A DNA stretch of 64,000 bases from Sipunculus nudus (taxonomy: Eukaryota > Annelida > Sipuncula > Golfingiida > Sipunculidae), in assembly GCA_026874595.1 (NCBI GenBank), contig CM049316.1, positions 69,237,176 to 69,301,175 of the forward strand. Reading direction: 5' to 3'. Of this stretch, positions 1-11,370 are shown in pieces (positions within the stretch are counted from its first letter, which is position 1; each line of letters starts with the position of its first letter). Below the pieces are notes generated by a model. The model saw only the letters and a program-made list of their open reading frames with translations, did no database searches and was not told the origin of the DNA. The position numbers were made by a program, and so were the translations under genes.

Positions 1-1107
1 TTTAATCCAATCCTTAAATAGAAAGGTTTTATTTTGAATTTATAAGTTCAAAGCCAAATAGAAACTCAGTAGGTAAGTAATTTTGCCGCAGATACACTAC
101 TTTGCGATATATTCCTTTCTGTTAACTATGGCTTATGGTTTCTTCATGCCTTCAGTTTATATAAAAGTTCATCTGAAAGGCTGTTTAAATGTCTGAAATT
201 CGAATAACACTTTTTTTTTATACACGAAATTATCTTAATTCAATATATTCAACGAAATTATAACTGTCTAAATTATGTACAGTGGAATTTATCCCTATGG
301 TGTCAAAATGCATCAAGTAATCAAAAACTGCTATTTTGTCCACGTGTAATCAGTTATGGCCATATGGAGGTAAGAAAAATCTGTGATTCAGGTCTATTGT
401 TTGGCAGGATATCAAGTCTTATAAGCGTATGATCTTAACACGGAATAGATGTTACCGTATTTCCTTGATCAGACGCCTGACCATAAATAGTCGCCGGGGC
501 AAAACAATGTCTCATAAAAATAAACGCCGACCTTAAATAAACATCGGTTTTGTTTAGAGACCGGGTGTAAGAGTATTTTCCATGTTTGCTACTAGATATC
601 TTTTCCCATCACTATAATTGGTGCATTTACAGGTCATATTGAATTTCGGTTTGTGTTTGTTTTGATATGTTTTATTCCTCTGCGTATCTGTTTCCATAAG
701 AGACACCAAATATTCTAGATTCGTCCATTATGATTAAAGCAACTCAACAATCCTGATAAATGCTACAAAAATACGTCAGCAGTGAAAAGGCTAACACTAT
801 CACTTCTGTAAATCTTGGTAAAAATAAGTACCGCCTGACACACCTTGGTACGGTGAGAATCTTCATCGCAGATGGTTGAACAGAACTGTTCAAATACGTT
901 TGGGCACATATTTATTGTGTAGCATCAAGACACCAAATGATTGTGTCAAGCGGTACAATTTGTAGCTACTGTCAAGCCAAATTAGGCTCCTTTCATTTGT
1001 GAAGACCTTTTAAGTGCGTCCCCGATGTTAAAAAAAATCACGCTTCTGAGATTATCTAGTTTACTGGCATATTCCCGGCAGTAAAAGTCACATACAAGTA
1101 AATACAA
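1..1107. other. no gene recognised
   Basis: AT-rich sequence with stop codons in all frames and no recognisable domain. It could be intergenic or an upstream intron of the CARD gene that follows. Confidence 0.5.
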
Positions 1108-1450
1108 GGTTGGAAACGCTTGAATGCGCTGTGTCAAGCTGAATCAGTTAAACGTCGAAAGGAATGTGTGATGAAAACGAATAACGCAGTGCCGTTATAC
1201 GAACCAACCACCGGTATTTCGATGGAACCAATATTACCAGGTGTACGCGGTGCACAGTTAATGGAAGAGCCACCCCGTGTTCAGTATATTCCAGGCCAGA
1301 AGGGCTTGAAAACGCTGTGTAAAGTTAAAAGACGGGAGGAAAGTGTCACGAAAATGACATACGCTGTGCCGTTATAAGAAGCAACTCCCGTATTACGATG
1401 GAGCCAATGTTGTACGTGATGCACGGTTAAAGTAAGATCCACCCCATCTT
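1108..1450 (+). repeat. diverged tandem duplication, about 180-bp period
   Basis: Two adjacent copies are visible. The motif GCTTGAATGCGCTGTGT near 1119 recurs as GCTTGAAAACGCTGTGT near 1304, and GTGCCGTTATA near 1189 recurs near 1366. The intervening order (AACCA...GATGGAACCAAT, then GATGGAGCCAAT) is kept. A reading frame of 85 codons crosses copy 1 but stops in copy 2 and matches no family I know, so I treat this as a non-coding duplication. Confidence 0.5.
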
Positions 1451-2119
1451 CAGAGGGGAAAAAATTATTCCAAGTGCACGCGGTATAAAAAAAAATGCCT
1501 GGCTTCGAGAGGCCCACGCGGACAGATTCCTGTGAACAATTGCAATCTGTCGCTCTGATTCCCCGTAAATTATTATTATGGTGCGTGATTATAATATATT
1601 GGGGGGGGGGGGGGCATATCCCATGGCATCTATGGAAATTTCGTAAACGCAATCCCATGTAATGGCGATGTTTTCAATGGTGTCCTAAGTGATGACCGGC
1701 GGCTTTAGTCTTGCCTGAGTCTCTGCTATTAACTTATTTAAAAGTAGGATTTGGAAATGTTTTTTTTTCCATGGATTTGTTGATTCCAAATTAGGCTGAT
1801 CCTTTTGTCGGCTCACCTATCTTCTAATTAGACTTATCTATATGTACTTTTTATCATTTGTAAATGAAATTTCTAATTTAAACATGTAACGGATGGCATC
1901 TATAGTCCTGTATTTTGCTTTAAAGATATCAAAGGACTCCGAGTAAAGGAGGAGCAAAATCACAACAAGAAATAATTATTGAAACATATTTTGTAATGCA
2001 AAAGAGGCCCACAAAAATGTTGTGAAATCTTATTAGAAAATCAAATTTCCAATGAGACATGTTTGTTTAAACAGTTAAACAAGATAGTTCCATTAAAATT
2101 GCATGTTGTACACTTTAAG

Positions 2120-2461
2120 GTGTTCCTGAAAATACCGATTCTCTGGAAGGATTAAACTCGGTTGATCACATGAAGTCTCTTCTGCGAAAGAACACATTTT
2201 ACTACCTGAGAAACCTTTACGTTAGCAAAGAGATGGCTCTTCAGCTGTACAAAAGATTTATTATATCTTTCAAAGAATATTCATCATTCTCATCATTATC
2301 AGGGAACAAGAGAAATGGTAAAGTTATAGATATGGTGTTGAAGTTGAATGATAAAAAGTTCAGCAGTTTCCTTGAGGTTCTGGGAGCACATCAACCTGAA
2401 CTTCATAGACAACTGAGCATACCAACCGTTTTGCAGAAACAAGTGCATACACAGGAAACAG
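2120..2461 (+). CDS. CARD-domain protein, exon with first CARD
   Basis: The exon encodes one six-helix death-fold domain of CARD type. The visible pattern is a leading MKSLLRKN helix, a middle helix ending KRNGKVIDMVL, then a closing FSSFLEVLGAHQPELHRQL segment, the usual CARD helix 4-6 region. The donor ACAG|GTATTG at 2461/2462 leaves phase 1 (one base), which joins exactly to the next exon to give Asp. The frame is open back to a stop at 2116-2118, with a possible acceptor TTTAAG at 2114-2119. The first ATG in frame is at 2170, so the start is either 2170 or lies in an unseen upstream exon. CARDs mediate homotypic binding in apoptosis and innate immunity signalling. The parent family cannot be named from this exon. 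Confidence 0.65.
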
Positions 2462-5400
2462 GTATTGTTTTCTTTTTAATTACTTATCATATGCATTTGA
2501 GAGAAAAGAAGACATGAATCTCTCTGAACACACAAACACAAAACTGGACTTGCCCAATGCCCGGACATATATAATAAATAAGATCATGTGTCACAGAGAC
2601 TGCCGATCAGGTGTCAAATTATAGAACTTTCAAACGGATCACAGACTATCATGCATTACCGAGGGGTAAACCGGAGCCCAGGGAGTAGCTATTGTTTGTA
2701 TATTATGAAAGGAATGAATAATATGTAAAATACATGTTTTTTTCTATTTAAAGAATTTATGATTAAGTGATAGTATTGATAGTACGATAATGTCAACATA
2801 GTCACATTTACGGAAATGGCAGTCTCCGATCCTTTTCTGCATCCGGTAGAAGTCTTATTTACTTTTATAGGTTATAATTCATTAAGGAAGTCCTATAATG
2901 AAAGAAACATATTGAATGAAAAAACGAAAAATGAAGATCTTCGATCAAAAGAGAAAAATTCATTGTTTGTTTGGTAGCATGTTTACGCAAAAATTACCAA
3001 ACCTTCTTCGTTGAGGGGTAGGGTAAAGACCGGCAAGACTTCTTTAAGTGCGGGGGGGGGGGGAAGCGAGTGATCTGACATAAGTTTATTATATATATTA
3101 TATATATACATAAAACCATGTAACATATGTCGGGGTTTAATGAACATATATATGTGTGTGTGTGTGAGGGTGTATTTGTGTGTGTGTGTGTGTGTGTGTG
3201 CTACACGGAAAAGCTTCAGCTTCACAGAATTTTGTGAGCTAGCTTTGTCAGCGGCCCATGAACATCCATTTAACAACGTGCAAGGAAAGATACCCTTTAC
3301 ATTATGGTGCAAATTGTGATGAAGGGGTGGATGCAGTAAACATGATTCAGTCACGTACATCATTCTAATTCATCATAATTTTATTAGCTGCATGAAGACT
3401 TGTGGCGACTACTGTTTTTTTTTTCCTATTTTCATGCATTTTTTCTACTTTTTAGACCGTCAAAGCATTTATGTTATTTACTTAGCTGTGAATTCATATA
3501 CTGCTCTGTAACCTGGTATATACATTGATCATAACGAGTTGAATCAGATTGTAATAACTGGTGGCACCGACTCTACTTGTTTTTGTATTTTCTCACATCA
3601 ATTCCAGCAATTGTGCTAATTTATAAACTTCTGAATGTGCTACAGGGCACAAATCATGATCGTTGGGCTTAGAAATTTCTTCATAACTGATCTTCATAAC
3701 CCACGGGTCACATGTTATTTTGTGCTAGAGGTGAAATGTTTGGAATTTCCTCATGGGTATTTGGGTCGATTGCAACAAAAAAATATCGAATAGTCATATG
3801 ACAGGCAAATCTAAGATGATCATCCGAAATGTCTGCTGACGGAAGCGTACCCTATGTGCCCGGTGCCTATATTCCTTGACTCTGCATCGAATTTTACCAG
3901 AGAATAACTCTGCTGTTTTGCAATATGGTTAAAGAAATTATTTCCTCATGGTGCACTCTGGCTTCTATACACACCAGTGGTGTAGGGACACACGGTGGAA
4001 AGAATATAGACATAGACCATTGAAATATGCTGGATTGCATTTGTTTCATGACAAATTACATGCAGAAAATGTTTTGTGAAAAGAACTTATTGATATAAAT
4101 AAAATTTTGTAAGTGTGCGTGTGTAGCTGTGGGAATGGTTTTTTTATTTTTTTTTATTTTGACATTTGAGACCAATGTCGTGGCAGTTCCCACAATCACC
4201 AACTGGCAGAAGTAGAAATGACCTCTAGTGGTAGGGCAATGTTCCCCAGAACGTTATTAATTAATTAATTATTCTGGTTATTGTTTGTTTCGCTTCTTTG
4301 TGACAACTCCCACATGTGGCGGCTCAGTTGTGTCTGATTTGCTCAACAAAAACATTTTTTTTTTAATTTTAAACTTACTGCCAATTTCTGTTACTGTTCT
4401 GTAATAGCAAACCAAACATACAGGTCTGGGGAACATAGGGATCGAGGAACTTATCCCCGATCCCGTTCCGACTACATGCCATTTCCCCTTAACCAGTGGT
4501 TGAACAGATCTACTTATTAATAATATTAAAAGTGCGTAAAGCGTCAATCACTTGATAGTCTATGAATTAAAAACAGCAAGTAGCTTTTACACTCACGTGA
4601 CTTTCTTACATTATGGTAATAGGTTTGAAATCATGTTCACCTTTCTTAGTCTAGGAAATGAGAGATTATATCAGTTTATATATAAATTAACAATTCTGCA
4701 ATGAAAAATGTATTATTTATGGTTAAATCTGTGGCTATCCTGACCCCCATTTTGAATATTAAAACATTAATGGAATCTTTTTCTCCTAGGTGTTTATATT
4801 GTTATTCCTAATGTTAATTACTAATAAATCCTGGTGAGTGTCCAAAGTCTCTACCGGTATTAATGGCTTATATCTAAGCAGCTGTATAAACCTGACTAAA
4901 TACCAAATTACATTAAATAAATACCTTGGCATGTCAGTGTTGATGTTTGGTCCAAAATCTGAATTTATAAAATGCAGCTAAAGCGACACCCATAAACACA
5001 ACACCCATTATAAACAATGGCACCTAGCATTTTCACAGCGTACTTCAGTCCATCAATCATATATGCATTTACCTGGATCGTTATTTTAAAAGGCTGTTAC
5101 TACAGCAGACTTAAATCCTTGTCTCTTTGCAATTCTACTTTATAAAATCAGTTTCTTCTAAAACGTTACAAACAGTATTAAAATTCTTGTAATCGAGTTC
5201 AACAGGGTTTCTGTACAAAAGTCCACTTAATCATTAATTGTTGGATAGAATACCTTTTAGTTTGATTATATGGCTGTTGATATTTTATCCTTTGTAATCA
5301 ACTGGTGACTCAGTTAATACTTACTAAAGTTTCAACGCACTGCAATCGTATTTCTAAACTTGTTTATAAAAGTCATGTCTAATTAATAGCTAGTATGTCA

Positions 5401-5788
5401 ATTATTTCTCATGGAATCATATGTCTTATACAAGAAGATATATCCCTTAATCATGCACAAATTCACTATTAAAGGTCCCACCATTCTTTAGCACGTTTTG
5501 TGCACATGCAGCGCTTAAAATTTCTGCTGCATTAATGGCCTGTGAATTTCAAATGCATTTTTACTATTTATCAGACGCTTTAGGATGTGGTTTCCAACTA
5601 TGTTTCTTACTTAATTCATGGTTAATTTTATGCTGGCAGTCGTGTCACATTTCGAGATAAGCAAATAGTTTGTACCAAACTAAAGCATAAGAGAATTTCC
5701 CTCATTGAAACGAATGCTTGAGGCGCCACTGAAGGTTGAAATGTGCCCAATTAGTCATTTGTGTACAAAACAATGTTTTTTATTTCAG
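2462..5788 (+). other. intron between the two CARD exons
   Basis: A 3.3 kb intron inferred from the phase-1 donor at 2462 and the acceptor ending at 5788. It holds a (TG)n tract at 3152-3200 and a poly-G run near 3052. I see no other coding segment in it. Confidence 0.55.
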
Positions 5789-6093
5789 ATGAAGGAAAGG
5801 AACCCTACGACCAGTTGTATGGTCAAATTCTTCTAGAACTGGCCATGGAACTTCAAGAATGTGTTGGACTTCGAATGAAAAATCCAAATATAGTGGTAGA
5901 ATATATGAGGAAAGCCGGAGTACTGTCTAATGAAGCTGCACAGGATGTAAAGAAGTTAGGTACCAAACATCTTCTTCACCTCTTGTATTCGAGAGGAGAG
6001 GCTGAATTTTATTTGTTCTTACAAAGCCTTCTAGAGTCCAGGAATAAGGACATTTACGACATACTAATGAAGAAACTTGTAAGTGTCGGATGA
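5789..6093 (+). CDS. CARD-domain protein, exon with second CARD
   Basis: The acceptor TTTTTTATTTCAG precedes 5789, and the first two bases complete the Asp codon begun at 2461. The domain starts with DQLYGQILLELAMELQECVG, continues with a GVLSNEAAQDVKKLGTK stretch and ends with a RGEAEFYLFLQSLL pattern, all typical of CARD. A strong donor GTAAGT lies at 6079, so the exon may end at 6078 in phase 0 and splice to an unseen exon. Alternatively translation runs on for four codons to the TGA at 6091-6093 and this is the last exon. An AATAAA at 6330 fits the second option. Tandem CARDs occur in RIG-I-like receptors and in CARD-only adaptors; no helicase, kinase or caspase exon was found downstream. 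Confidence 0.7.
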
Positions 6094-6153
6094 CTAATTT
6101 TAGCGTATACTGACATGCTCAACAATTATGAACTGAATCATATCTACACACGC

Positions 6154-6196
6154 GTGCACACACACACACACACACATACACACACACGTATATATA
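6154..6196. repeat. (CA)n microsatellite
   Basis: Interrupted CA dinucleotide run ending in a short TA stretch. Confidence 0.85.
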
Positions 6197-6234
6197 AGAA
6201 AAAATTGAAAATGACGCATTTCAGAGGACTAATG

Positions 6235-6494
6235 TATTTTATTAATACAATCTTTCGAAGCGTACAGGCTTCTTCCGCAGGTAGGAAGTGGGAACGAGTA
6301 GATATGGTTGTGTATACTCGAGTAGTAAAAATAAAGTCCATAATGCAAGAAACTGTTAATTTACATTCTGATTGGATATTAAGTAATATTTTAACCATTA
6401 TGCCGTGGAAGACAGCAGTACGCATTGCTGAACTAAGGAAATTCGGCGAATTTGCATGAATACCGATGTCATTCATATTATGACGTCACAAGGG
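6235..6494 (+). repeat. dispersed repeat, copy 1
   Basis: This stretch aligns in the same orientation with 20145-20408. Shared landmarks in order: GGCTTCTT, AAAGT(C/T)CA(T/C)AATG, ACATTCT, TGGATAT(T/C)AAGTAA, CAGCAG(C/T)ACGC, GAAATT, and the ending CATTCA(T/C)ATTATGACGTCAC. The copies are diverged, with small indels. The class is unknown; no open reading frame is shared. Confidence 0.6.
6330..6335 (+). terminator. possible polyadenylation signal of the CARD gene
   Basis: AATAAA lies 237 nt past the TGA at 6091-6093. It also lies inside a dispersed repeat, so it may be coincidental. Confidence 0.25.
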
Positions 6495-6540
6495 TGTAAA
6501 CCTGATTCACATGTCAAACATTTGCAGAACATTACTTTAT

Positions 6541-6542
6541 CG

Positions 6543-6614
<72 letters not shown>
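6541..6614. repeat. (TA)n microsatellite
   Basis: Nearly pure AT dinucleotide tract of about 60-70 bp. Confidence 0.95.
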
Positions 6615-6616
<2 letters not shown>

Positions 6617-7758
6617 GTACGTGTGTGTGAGAGTACCTTCAGACTATAAAAAAATTATCTCTTCTTAAGCATATGTACCAACAGATCATGTGAGCTGATA
6701 ACAGGCGACACAGAGGTAATGTTTACATGCAATAACCGTCTTGTAACATTACATATCTCACACACATCCAGACGGCAAGTCGACCTTGGATGTGGTTGGA
6801 TTGATGGTTTCATTAAGAATACCAATGTTCCCGTCACACTATATACTGGGGTCAATGTTTTAGGGACTAGTATTCAGCAGATTTCAAGATAATATAAAGA
6901 AAGTGTATAATATAATTGATTAATAATCGATCATCGGTCGTTTTTATTTTTCAATCATCGATTATGATTTTAAATCCAGTTCCTACCACTAGTATATACC
7001 GCGTTCAATAACAGCTTGTAGATAAACAAGGACATACATCAACCGCCCGCGCGCAACGATAATGTTTCGTCAAATATAAGGCATCAATTGTGCGAAGCAT
7101 GTGCCACATCTGAAGAACAAACAACACTAGGTTCATATACTACATGTCGCGCATTTACGGCCGCTGTGTAGAAAACAATTTCAACTCAGGGTTCATTCTT
7201 TATCATATGATTTACTTCCATTTGTAAACATAGAAGAGTGTACCTGTGCGTACAGCGGTGAAGGTACATCGATTTTACGAATGTAGTTTGACGTGATCGC
7301 TAACAAAAAAGGTTATTATTTATAATCATTATATACTTTAAGATGTACCATAGTTATAGCACTGAAATATTGATATAAAATAGTCTTAGTTGCACACGAG
7401 CTCAATTATAAAGAAAAAATCAATTTCTTTTCGAATAAGCAATTAATTAGTGTTCCTAAAATATTCATTATGATTTTAATTTTTCTTGTTTATTTTTAAC
7501 TATATGCCATTATATCTATGGTTCAAAAGGATGAATTATAGAGGTATTTTAAATATTCATTACACAAAAGGTTCAATGGGTCCAGGTTGACAAGCCTAAA
7601 TTAAACTTAGGACGCTTATTTAAAACATGAAGAAAAAAATCAAATTACATGTGATTTACAAACAGTTTTTGAGTCTTTCTTTTTTTTATATACATAGAGA
7701 GAACTCTAATGCATAAATATTATTATTTTTATTAAACTTTAAGTAAATAAAAAAAAAC

Positions 7759-7861
7759 TGAAAAGTGGGTTCACTCCGTATGGGAATCGATCCCATGACT
7801 TGACAATGACAAGCAATCGGAAGATCATGGGTTCAATTCCATAACGCAGTGGGCCGACTTT
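7759..7861. repeat. inverted pair of tRNA-like 3' halves
   Basis: Two arms of about 42 bp (7759-7800 and 7819-7861) face each other around a 19-bp spacer. On the plus strand the right arm has CATGGGTTCAATTCCAT, which resembles a tRNA T-arm with a box-B-like GGTTCAATTCC. The left arm read on the minus strand has CATGGGATCGATTCCCAT. The arms are roughly three-quarters identical. No A box or full cloverleaf is visible, so this is not called a tRNA gene. Confidence 0.45.
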
Positions 7862-10415
7862 CTCTATATGTTTGCTCTATCTCTGTATAATGAACCAGCA
7901 TGGCAGTTCATACATCTCTCTACCTTACTTAAACGGGCCTATTCCAATATCGAAATTGTATTAACTAAAGATAATCCTTTTGAATCAGTTTTAACAATAG
8001 GCCGACCTCAAAGCACAAAGCTTGTACATGCGTTTATAACCCATCAAAATAATACAAACTTCTCTCAGTAAGCCAGACGAACCAGTGTTTTTAAATGGCA
8101 TTTTAGTAATTGGAGCTGTTCAGCTTCAGCATACATGCCACCAACTACATTATGTTACATGGTTCCCCAGATTGTCAGCATTGCCGTGTTTAATAACCAC
8201 TGACTGATAACAGACTAATATATATCCGTCACAGAGGCTTTATAAGAACTTTCCTTAACAGAAATTACCTGTTCATTATGTTCATTAACATATACGCATA
8301 AAGTTAGTCAGAATATAGTTACGTGAAGTGAATAGTTAGTTTGATTTATTAAAGAAGAAACTTTTTTAGTATGAAACACCATAACGGTATCTCATCAGAA
8401 CACAATGTAATAACAAATTTAATTATTTTTCACCATAAAATGTCTCTGTGCCATGAACCCATCAACTTTTACCATGAAGAGGCATTGGGATCATATGATG
8501 ATTTCTCTGGTGGCCATCTTGAATAGAGACAGCTTTAACTATAACCGGGAATTTCTCTGTGTCTTCTCGGTACGTACTGTAATGGCGAGGTCGCAAGGTG
8601 GAGCCAAAAGGACCTGGCATATAATGGTAGTGGTTCACCCCTTGCCCAATAGATGTCGCTAAGTGCACAGGTGGGTGCCTGGTCTGTGTTTAAACTGTAT
8701 CTGCCAGTATTTGCAGATGATAACAGTGGTGTGATTTTTTTTTTTTTGGTTCAAACAAGTGCATCTCGGTATTGACCGACATATGCATGCCCGATTAACA
8801 CTTTTTAATTTTACTTTATATATATACGTGCAAAACGTGTAATAAATAACACGCTAAAATGAAGGTCTTTTGTTTGTTTTATCGGAGTGTTCGATTTAGT
8901 TTTGTTACAACAAGGGAATTAAGATGTACCTTATCAGAAGTGATATGTCATCGAGATTTGAAAGGTTATAATGTTTCCTCGGGGATTGATGTGATGTGAG
9001 CGTGGGGGATTGACAGAGGCGTCAGTGCTGGAAAATAAAACAAAACATGCAACATTTTAAATACCGTTTCCATTCTAGTTTGATCATTGCTATATGAATC
9101 AACACATTTTTACAACTGACAATATAAGCTCCTTCGAAAAAATAATTGGTTTGCAATAAAACCATATTGACACACGGTCTTCCATCCTGAAATTTCCTTC
9201 CCAGGACGGGCTCTTTTTTTAAAAAAGGCGTCTCTGTTTTCAAACCATATTTATTAAAAGTGCCTTCGGTATATTGTAATGGTATAAAACATTATTGTTC
9301 GTTTAATCTCCAGGTGTACGCCATGAACTCGCAAACCCGCTGCGTTGACAGGATATTTACATATATCTGTAAAAGGCGCACTCATAAATAATCCCGTGCA
9401 AATAGCACTCCGTAAAACAACCCTTGCACCTTTACGGGCAATCCAGACATAGCCTTGGACAAACATGAACGCTATTCAAACAGAGACGCACGTGTACAGC
9501 TACCTGAAAGTCATAAGCCTGATCCACCGATCAATAAAATCTGTATCATTCATGTAATTAACGAAAGACCTTTAATAGTATTATCTGTCTCATGAGGCAC
9601 TTGATATTGGGTTATATTTAACTTCACGTAACAGGTGTCGAACAAGTGTGGGTGTACAAACAATAGTACTCATTAGGTCACTAAAGCATACGTTTCATCA
9701 AGAAATTTGTTGAAAGATATAAAAGGTCAAAACCTTTAATTCGCAAATCACAATTTTTTTACCGTAACCTGGTTCAAAACTGAGTCGCCTCCCTTCACCG
9801 TCGGTGTACGGTACTGTTTTGTTGTTTTATCAATTGTGTATTTATTTCTGTGTTCTCGCGGGCTGCAAATAATACAAACCAGTCTGGTAATTTGTTATAT
9901 TTTTGCAAAAAAAAAAAAAATAAAATAGATGTTTGTTAAATACAAATTCATCCAGAATATAAGATTTGAGCTTGGAACAGCGTGCCATATTCTACAAAAA
10001 ATACATGTATGTCTATATTTTACAAGACTAAATGTTGATAAAACACGTTTTGGTCGGGACGGCTCCACTGCATATATACGCGTGTGGTAGGTTGTCCAGT
10101 GGATATAGCCCAAACCCCGAGACACGGCGTATGTTGGCCGTTGCCAGGCTGTACCGTGCAGTACAGTAGGTTCAGGGTCATCCGTGCCTCGACCTGTACA
10201 ACAGTTAAACCAGTGTCTCTACCTACCACTGATCAGTACTGAGACGGTATTGGTGGTACTGAAGCGTTAACTTGTATTGATCGGGTTGGATATACAGGGT
10301 TGGATATATCTTTCGCTTGCTGGCTCGATGCACAGTGTTGTTCCGCGTCTGTCTGACATCGGATATTCCATTGGAACAGGTACGTTCGCCAGGTATGGTT
10401 GCGCATATCTGTTTA

Positions 10416-10420
<5 letters not shown>

Positions 10421-10462
<42 letters not shown>
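10421..10462. repeat. (TA)n microsatellite
   Basis: Pure TA dinucleotide tract. Confidence 0.95.
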
Positions 10463-10465
<3 letters not shown>

Positions 10466-10569
10466 TTTATTTTTTATTTTTATTATAATTATTAGTAGAA
10501 GTGTTAGTAACAGTATTGTATTATATTCTATTTTTTAATCGAATTTCTACCTTGAATGCATGCTCATTA

Positions 10570-10570
<1 letters not shown>

Positions 10571-10650
<80 letters not shown>
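10571..10650. repeat. (TC)n(TA)n compound microsatellite
   Basis: TC run of about 45 bp followed directly by a TA run of about 35 bp. Confidence 0.95.
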
Positions 10651-10655
<5 letters not shown>

Positions 10656-11198
10656 AAGACTGTTAAGATCAAGACTGTTTAGATCTGTGTGTGCTGCCAT
10701 GCTTATTGAGTAAAGAATATCTGCCATTCAAAATTCTATCGCTGCAATAATAAATATGTATGTATCATATAATATAGTAACTAATGTTATCTTGTTGGAC
10801 CATTTTTAGTTATTGATTAACTGATGCACTGAGAGATTAAGAAAAATAATTGAAACTATGTTCCTATGATGTATGTAGATCATATAACCCACGTGCGCAC
10901 GCACACACGGACGCACACATGTACATCCACATCAGAAACGCACTCAAGAAACCAGGAACGAATTTATTTCACTTTATACATCAGATAGTAATGAAAAAGG
11001 GGAAAAATGTAAACATGTCCATGAACAAAGATCACGTGCTCCTCTAACTTCCTGCCATTGCCAGGACGCCAGGAAGCACGTGTCAAAAGTCGCCGGTTCT
11101 GGAAAGTTATTGCTCCTATCTCATCTCGTATTGTGAGCTTTAATGCGTGTTTTACGTGACACTACAATTGTAATCTCAGAGGGGCGAGCCAGAAAATA

Positions 11199-11199
<1 letters not shown>

Positions 11200-11268
<69 letters not shown>
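11200..11268. repeat. (TA)n microsatellite
   Basis: Pure TA tract of about 65 bp; a second one follows at 11338-11368. Confidence 0.95.
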
Positions 11269-11273
<5 letters not shown>

Positions 11274-11332
11274 TGTAAGAGAGAGAAGGATCCCTTTGCA
11301 ATCGATATCCGGGTCACCTTTATAAATATATG

Positions 11333-11337
<5 letters not shown>

Positions 11338-11368
<31 letters not shown>
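11338..11368. repeat. (TA)n microsatellite
   Basis: Short TA tract about 70 bp downstream of the larger one. Confidence 0.9.

Positions 11369-11370
<2 letters not shown>

Noticed and set aside
2120-6093. Assignment as RIG-I-like receptor
   Set aside because: Tandem CARDs alone are not diagnostic and no helicase exon was found.
7868-8071. 67-codon frame
   Set aside because: No domain, no splice context, not distinguishable from chance.
10277-10713. Small open frames rich in Tyr-Ile
   Set aside because: They translate (TA)n and (TC)n tracts.
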